In this document: positions 6,362 to 9,272 of the stretch, in pieces
How positions within the stretch are numbered: position 1 is the stretch's first letter
Layout of the letters: each line of letters opens with the position of its first letter
NCBI GenBank assembly: GCA_021817645.1
Contig: JAKAGH010000115.1
Coordinates: 1-9,272 of the forward strand
Source of the DNA: Deltaproteobacteria bacterium
GTDB lineage: Bacteria > Desulfobacterota > Desulfobaccia > Desulfobaccales > 0-14-0-80-60-11
Reading direction: 5' to 3'
Length of the DNA: 9,272 bases
Position numbers and translations under genes: made by a program
Notes under the pieces: generated by a model
Databases searched by the model: none
The model's input: the letters and a program-made list of their open reading frames with translations, nothing else
Told to the model about the DNA's origin: nothing

Positions 6362-7951
6362 TCAATCTTCCCCCAAATAGGCCTTGATCCTGATCTCTCC
6401 GAAGTCCACCCAGAAGTCATAGAGGCAGCGCTTCAGGATTTCCCGGAGGGCCTGGGCCGCAGTCACATTCTCAAAGCAGACGCCGATGGCGTAGCTGGGG
6501 GTGAGGCTTTTGGCCAGGTCAAAGGTATCCTGCTGCCTGGCCGAGCCGAGTCCCACCTGGTCCAGGATATCGCTGATGATATCCACCGGATGGGTGGTGG
6601 CGTCCTTTAGCACCCGGGCCTCCACCTGCGCGGAGCGGCCGGTGATGGTGATGACACCCGTTGCCGGATCTGCCGCCACCCGGTCCTGGGTCTCGGCGCC
6701 GTTGAGAAAAACCGTGGTCATGGCCGCAAAGGGGCTGCCGTAAACCTGATAGCGGTAAACCGCCGGCTGGGCCGTGAAGGTCCAGCGATCCCCGGCCGCC
6801 AGATCGGTGCCGGAGCCGGACTCCCAATAGACTGCCAGGCCGTTCTCCAATGCCACCGGGTTCTCGGCGCAGACGGTGGCGCGGCCGGTTTCCCGCCAGC
6901 TTTGCCCCTGGTTCACCGACCAGCGGAAGGTGACCGCGCCCACCTCGCCGCTGCCCTCAGCCTGCAGGAGATAATCCTGGACATAATCACCCCGGTAAGT
7001 GCCGATCACCTTCAAGACCGCGCCGCCGGAGCCGCTTTTCACCGGCGCGCCCACCTGGGCGTCGACCGTCTCCGCAAGCTCCGCCTTGGCCCGGTAAGGT
7101 CCCCGCATAAAAGGCTGCCTCACTCCGTCCAGGGCGGGAGCGCCCAGGAGGGTTTGCAGCCGGGCCGCCACCCAATCCCGGCTTTCCAGACTCACCCGGT
7201 GTTCGCCACTCCAGGTGTGGGCCATGCCGGCCAGGCTTTCCAACTCCCCTTGATAGGCCAACTGCCACTCCACCTGGCCAGTGGCAAGTTCCCAGCCGTG
7301 ATAGAGAGCCAGCTTTTTTTGACTCCAGGGCAGACCCAGGAGATAGGAATTTTCCGCGCCCGCCAGCCATTGCCCCCGGCGGTTGTCCAGGACCAGGGTG
7401 AGGTCCCCGGTCCGCAGCTCGCTAAAATCCCGGGCCAACTCTACCCGCACCGCACCAGGGTCCAGGATCTCCCCTTCCGGCAGATTCAGACGTCCTTCAA
7501 AGCGGAGGTTGGCCAAATAACCGGGAACTTCGCTCTGCTCCTGGGTTTCCGTGAACTCCACCTTGACCTGAAAATAGGGCAGCAGCGGGTACTCTCCACC
7601 CTGAGTCAAAGGCAGATAAGTGGCGCTGCCGACTTCCCCGGCGCTGGCCGCAGTCCGCAAATACACCCGGGCTTCCATCGGTTCGGCCTGGTCATCCCAG
7701 AAGGGCGCCACCAGATTGAGGTAGGGGGAAAAGGTATGCAAAACCGGGGAGGTCCAGGACGCGGCGCTGTAAGTACCTTCTACCAGCGCCAGCTTCCCCG
7801 GCTCACCCCCATAAGCCGTATGGATAAATTCCCCGGAGCCGGCAGCCAGGCCGTAATCCAGGTCAAAAGGGTAAAGCACCGCCCTCACCCGGGGCCTGGC
7901 CCCACGGTCGCGGGCTTCCTCCTGCAGATATGCGCTGCTGGTGTCTCTCAT
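6362..7951 (-). CDS. Phage tail hub (baseplate hub / tail-tip) protein, apparently lacking the final hub segment
   Basis: A 529-aa protein. ATG at 7951 has only a modest upstream AGGTTG, but the N-terminus 'MRDTSSAYLQEEARDRGARPRVRAVLYPFDLDYG' matches the usual start of siphovirus and GTA hub proteins, where a helix leads into the first beta domain. Residues about 165-265 follow the hub pattern: 'VELARDFSELRTGDLTLVLDN', a basic stretch with LALYHGW, 'LAYQGELESLAG', and 'HRVSLESRDWVAARLQTLLG'. A module at about 306-418 (SGSGG..., then RWSVNQGQSW, YWESGSGTDLAAGDRWTF) is homologous to residues 295-400 of the giant protein. The end (about 450-529; 'THPVDIISDILDQVGLG ... AAQALREILKRCLYDFWVDFGEIRIK') is the 'P-DII-L' helix and following strands usually found mid-hub. 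The expected next segment is missing here but seems present at the end of the giant protein. It lies directly upstream of that gene and probably forms the hub at the tail tip. Confidence 0.8.
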   Translation of the reverse strand: MRDTSSAYLQEEARDRGARPRVRAVLYPFDLDYGLAAGSGEFIHTAYGGEPGKLALVEGTYSAASWTSPVLHTFSPYLNLVAPFWDDQAEPMEARVYLRTAASAGEVGSATYLPLTQGGEYPLLPYFQVKVEFTETQEQSEVPGYLANLRFEGRLNLPEGEILDPGAVRVELARDFSELRTGDLTLVLDNRRGQWLAGAENSYLLGLPWSQKKLALYHGWELATGQVEWQLAYQGELESLAGMAHTWSGEHRVSLESRDWVAARLQTLLGAPALDGVRQPFMRGPYRAKAELAETVDAQVGAPVKSGSGGAVLKVIGTYRGDYVQDYLLQAEGSGEVGAVTFRWSVNQGQSWRETGRATVCAENPVALENGLAVYWESGSGTDLAAGDRWTFTAQPAVYRYQVYGSPFAAMTTVFLNGAETQDRVAADPATGVITITGRSAQVEARVLKDATTHPVDIISDILDQVGLGSARQQDTFDLAKSLTPSYAIGVCFENVTAAQALREILKRCLYDFWVDFGEIRIKAYLGED

Positions 7952-8020
7952 TAATCAACCTGTGGGGCAGCAGGGCTGTTGCCTATCAGCCTGCAGATAA
8001 AGAAAAAAGGCCAATTCTTT

Positions 8021-8054
8021 AAGCTGACCGCTGAAAGCTGATTGGTGACAGCTT
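8021..8054. repeat. Heptamer-period degenerate tandem array
   Basis: Starting at 8022 the sequence divides into AGCTGAC, CGCTGAA, AGCTGAT, TGGTGAC, AGCTT, a 7-bp period with a conserved core. The ends AAGCTG (8021-8026) and CAGCTT (8049-8054) are inverted. It ends 8 bases from the stop of the small tail gene. The rest of the 111-base gap (7952-8062) shows nothing else supportable beyond the weak ribosome binding site of the hub gene. The unit differs in sequence from the arrays near 150 and 1830 but shares their period and intergenic placement. Confidence 0.65.
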
Positions 8055-8062
8055 CTCCAAAA

Positions 8063-8428
8063 TCACACCTCTTCCAACACCATACTCCCGGACCACAAGC
8101 CGGGCCCGGTTTCCCGAAAATCCAGGTCGCTGGTCCAGGCGCCGGTAAAGGTCTTGGCGCCGGCCGCGTCCCGATAGAAATCGATATCCGTCTGCGCCTG
8201 TTTGATGGCGGTGAGCCGGTCCTTCTGGGCCGTGGAGATATATTGGAACTTCATCACCCAGCGCTGTTTCATGCCCCGGGAATAGCTCCTCAGGGTACCG
8301 TCCAGGGCCCGTTCCCGGTCGGTCTCATCCTGGACCAGTTCCTGATAATCCCAGGAGAAGTTGACCGGCAGGGTATAGCTCTGGCGGCTGCCCCCCACCG
8401 GGGTCCATTCCATTTTGGCGTTGGCCAT
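8063..8428 (-). CDS. Small phage tail protein in the distal-tail position
   Basis: A 121-aa protein. I chose ATG at 8428 because AAAGAGG (8434-8440) lies five bases upstream; the in-frame GTG at 8434 would overlap that site. The sequence is a compact beta-rich fold: 'YTLPVNFSWDYQEL', then 'ERALDGTLRSYSRGMKQRWVMKFQYISTAQKDRLTAIKQAQTDIDFYRD', then 'FTGAWTSDLDFRETGPGLWSGSMVLEEV'. The pattern of a substituted 'G-LRSYSRG-K-RW-MKF' strand, a short helix 'STAQKDRLTAIKQA' and a 'W-G-M-LEE' final strand is typical of short Dit-like or tail-tube-related beta-barrel proteins between the tape measure and hub genes. Its function would be to join the tail tube to the hub. It lacks the extra arm domains of long Dit proteins. 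The gene starts 10 bases after the tape-measure stop, so the two are likely co-translated. Confidence 0.68.
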   Translation of the reverse strand: MANAKMEWTPVGGSRQSYTLPVNFSWDYQELVQDETDRERALDGTLRSYSRGMKQRWVMKFQYISTAQKDRLTAIKQAQTDIDFYRDAAGAKTFTGAWTSDLDFRETGPGLWSGSMVLEEV

Positions 8429-8433
8429 GGGCA

Positions 8434-8440
8434 CCTCTTT
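8434..8440 (-). promoter_or_regulatory. Ribosome binding site overlapping the tape-measure stop codon
   Basis: On the - strand the sequence TGGTAAAGAGGTGCCCATGG contains the stop TAA of the tape-measure gene (8439-8441) and the AAAGAGG site of the next gene, five bases before its ATG. The shared bases imply translational coupling and argue against the GTG start at 8434. Confidence 0.65.
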
Positions 8441-9197
8441 ACCAGCGGCGGTCAGTTTCTTTCTGGAGCAAAGGGAGGATCTGGCGTTGCACCAGGCGGC
8501 CCCAGTCCAGTCGGTTTACACCCGCGGCATCCAGGCTCTGCACCTGGATGGAGAAGCTGTAGCGGGGAGCGGCTCCCGGGGACGACAGATCGAGCCGTCC
8601 GGACCGCAGGGCTTCGAAATTTTTCTCCCCCAGCCGGCTCATGGCCTCCCGGGGCAGGATCCCCTCCCCGGCTTGGGCCAGGATCAGTTGTTCGTCGCTG
8701 CCCCAGGCTCCGGGAGAGACGGTCAGTCCCTGGTGGGCGGAGACGATGCCCCCCTGATGGAACAGGCCGCCGAACCCCAGGCCTCCTGACAGGAAGGAGA
8801 ACCAGCCGCCGCCGCTGCCCCCGAAAAATCCCAGCCAGGACTGGCCCACCTTCTCCAGGGTCTGGAGAAAATTTTTGCTCCAATCCTCCAGATCGCTGGA
8901 AATCTCCCCCAGGGCTTTCCGCAAACTCTGGCTCAAAGAGCTGCCCGCGGCTTCTCCCTTGGCCGCCAGGTCGGTGAAATTGGCCTGGACCAGGCCGGAC
9001 ATCTCATCCAGGGAACTTTGCCAATCCCGGGAGAAGGAGGTCCAACTCTCCTGCATCTGCTTAACTTCGTCATTCCAGGCGCTCAGCCGTGCTTGGCTGT
9101 ACTCCCGGCTGAGATTCAGCATCTCTTCCTGGCTGGCCCGGAAATTCGCTAAATCACTGCTGGTAAATCCCGTTTTTTTCGAGCTGTCTCTGGGCAT
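8439..9197 (-). CDS. Short tail tape-measure-like protein
   Basis: A 252-aa protein. ATG at 9197 has GAGG (9203-9206) five bases upstream; the frame opens earlier at a TTG (9221) without a good site. Residues about 14-115 are helical and coiled-coil-like, rich in Ser, Gln, Glu and Trp. Residues 117-147 are a glycine- and phenylalanine-rich hydrophobic stretch (WLGFFGGSGGGWFSFL...). The signature is in 147-201: HQGGIV, then 'EQLILAQAGEGILPREAMSRLGEKNFEALRSGRL', the conserved C-terminal motif of many phage tail tape measure proteins (the 'GG-V ... LAqaGE-Vm-r-a---lG--fl--LN-g' pattern). Most tape measures run 600-2000 aa, so this is very short. At about 0.15 nm per residue it would set a tail below 40 nm, similar to GTA tails. 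The reading frame shows no break, so it is not an obvious remnant. It overlaps the upstream gene by 44 bases. Confidence 0.78.
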   Translation of the reverse strand: MPRDSSKKTGFTSSDLANFRASQEEMLNLSREYSQARLSAWNDEVKQMQESWTSFSRDWQSSLDEMSGLVQANFTDLAAKGEAAGSSLSQSLRKALGEISSDLEDWSKNFLQTLEKVGQSWLGFFGGSGGGWFSFLSGGLGFGGLFHQGGIVSAHQGLTVSPGAWGSDEQLILAQAGEGILPREAMSRLGEKNFEALRSGRLDLSSPGAAPRYSFSIQVQSLDAAGVNRLDWGRLVQRQILPLLQKETDRRW

Positions 9198-9272
9198 CTT
9201 TACCTCGTTGACACTGGGCAAAAATCTCGCTCACCACCCCTAACAGCAGCCAGGTCTCCAGGCTCAGGTCGT
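9154..9272 (-). CDS. C-terminal fragment of a small protein in the tail-assembly-chaperone position
   Basis: A - strand frame is open from the right edge to TGA at 9154-9156 and gives 38 residues beginning DLSLETWLLLGVVSEIFAQC and ending GIYQQ. The gene runs off the window. Its end overlaps the start of the tape-measure gene by 44 bases in another frame (+1 relative to its own), typical of tightly coupled phage genes. In siphoviruses and GTAs this slot usually holds a tail assembly chaperone. The visible residues (a hydrophobic helix then a basic/polar tail) are too few to confirm that. The overlap contains seven consecutive A (9173-9179 on the - strand), noted as a possible slippage site. 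Confidence 0.6.
   Translation of the reverse strand, partial: DLSLETWLLLGVVSEIFAQCQRGKDAQRQLEKNGIYQQ

Noticed and set aside
6268..6420. N-terminal extension of the giant protein to ATG at 6420
   Set aside because: The added 51 residues come from the end of the hub gene and the dispersed repeat, and a strong ribosome binding site sits right before ATG 6267.
6902..7954. Long + strand open frame (350 codons) opposite the hub gene
   Set aside because: It mirrors the hub gene almost exactly and has shadow-like composition. The hub frame shows tail-protein motifs throughout.
8000..8020. Intrinsic terminator on the - strand between small tail gene and hub gene
   Set aside because: The T-rich stretch read on the - strand (GGCCTTTTTTCTTT) has only a weak AAAGAA/TTCTTT stem with no G/C pairs before it, and the genes look like one operon.
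8042..8977. + strand open frame (311 codons) opposite the tape-measure and small tail genes
   Set aside because: It becomes Arg/Pro/Gly-rich low-complexity sequence and lies opposite two well supported - strand genes.

Overview
The window is a GC-rich bacterial chromosome segment. It holds the late tail, fibre and lysis end of a prophage, or of a domesticated phage-tail or gene-transfer-agent-like (GTA-like) cluster, next to an ordinary host gene. The host gene is the last 46 codons of livF (branched-chain amino acid ABC transporter ATPase), on the + strand at the left edge. All other supported genes are on the - strand and are transcribed right to left towards livF. The many short dispersed intergenic repeats and the livF-type transporter would fit a deltaproteobacterium-like (Desulfobacterota) or related environmental genome. 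That is only a guess; no marker gene for taxonomy is present.

In transcription order (right to left) the cluster is: the C-terminal end of a small protein in the tail-chaperone position (9154-9272); a short tape-measure-like protein of 252 aa (8439-9197); a 121-aa small tail protein in the distal-tail position (8063-8428); a 529-aa tail hub protein (6362-7951); a giant 1375-aa tail-tip protein (2140-6267); a 351-aa fibre or appendage protein (716-1771); a 53-aa holin-like peptide absent from simple long-ORF lists (550-711); and an 87-aa single-pass membrane protein (236-499). No terminase, portal, capsid, integrase, endolysin or tRNA gene is visible. Head genes, if any, would lie beyond the right edge.

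The most interesting part is the hub plus giant protein pair. The 529-aa protein ends in what looks like the first half of a siphovirus/GTA hub domain. The giant protein ends in what looks like the matching second half. About 1200 residues lie between them, including beta-rich modules, a LamG-like domain and an alpha/alpha-toroid-like region that may bind or cut polysaccharide. Both proteins also carry a clearly homologous module of about 105 residues. With the very short tape measure, this resembles GTA-type short-tail machines.

The gaps hold a dense set of repeats: degenerate arrays with a 7-bp period at five places, a composite inverted element of about 300 bp (1820-2121) with two hairpins and two potential G-quadruplexes, and a hairpin-forming repeat (6277-6336) whose edge supplies the ribosome binding site of the giant gene. 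Long + strand open frames opposite the tail genes are read as GC-rich shadows and are not annotated.
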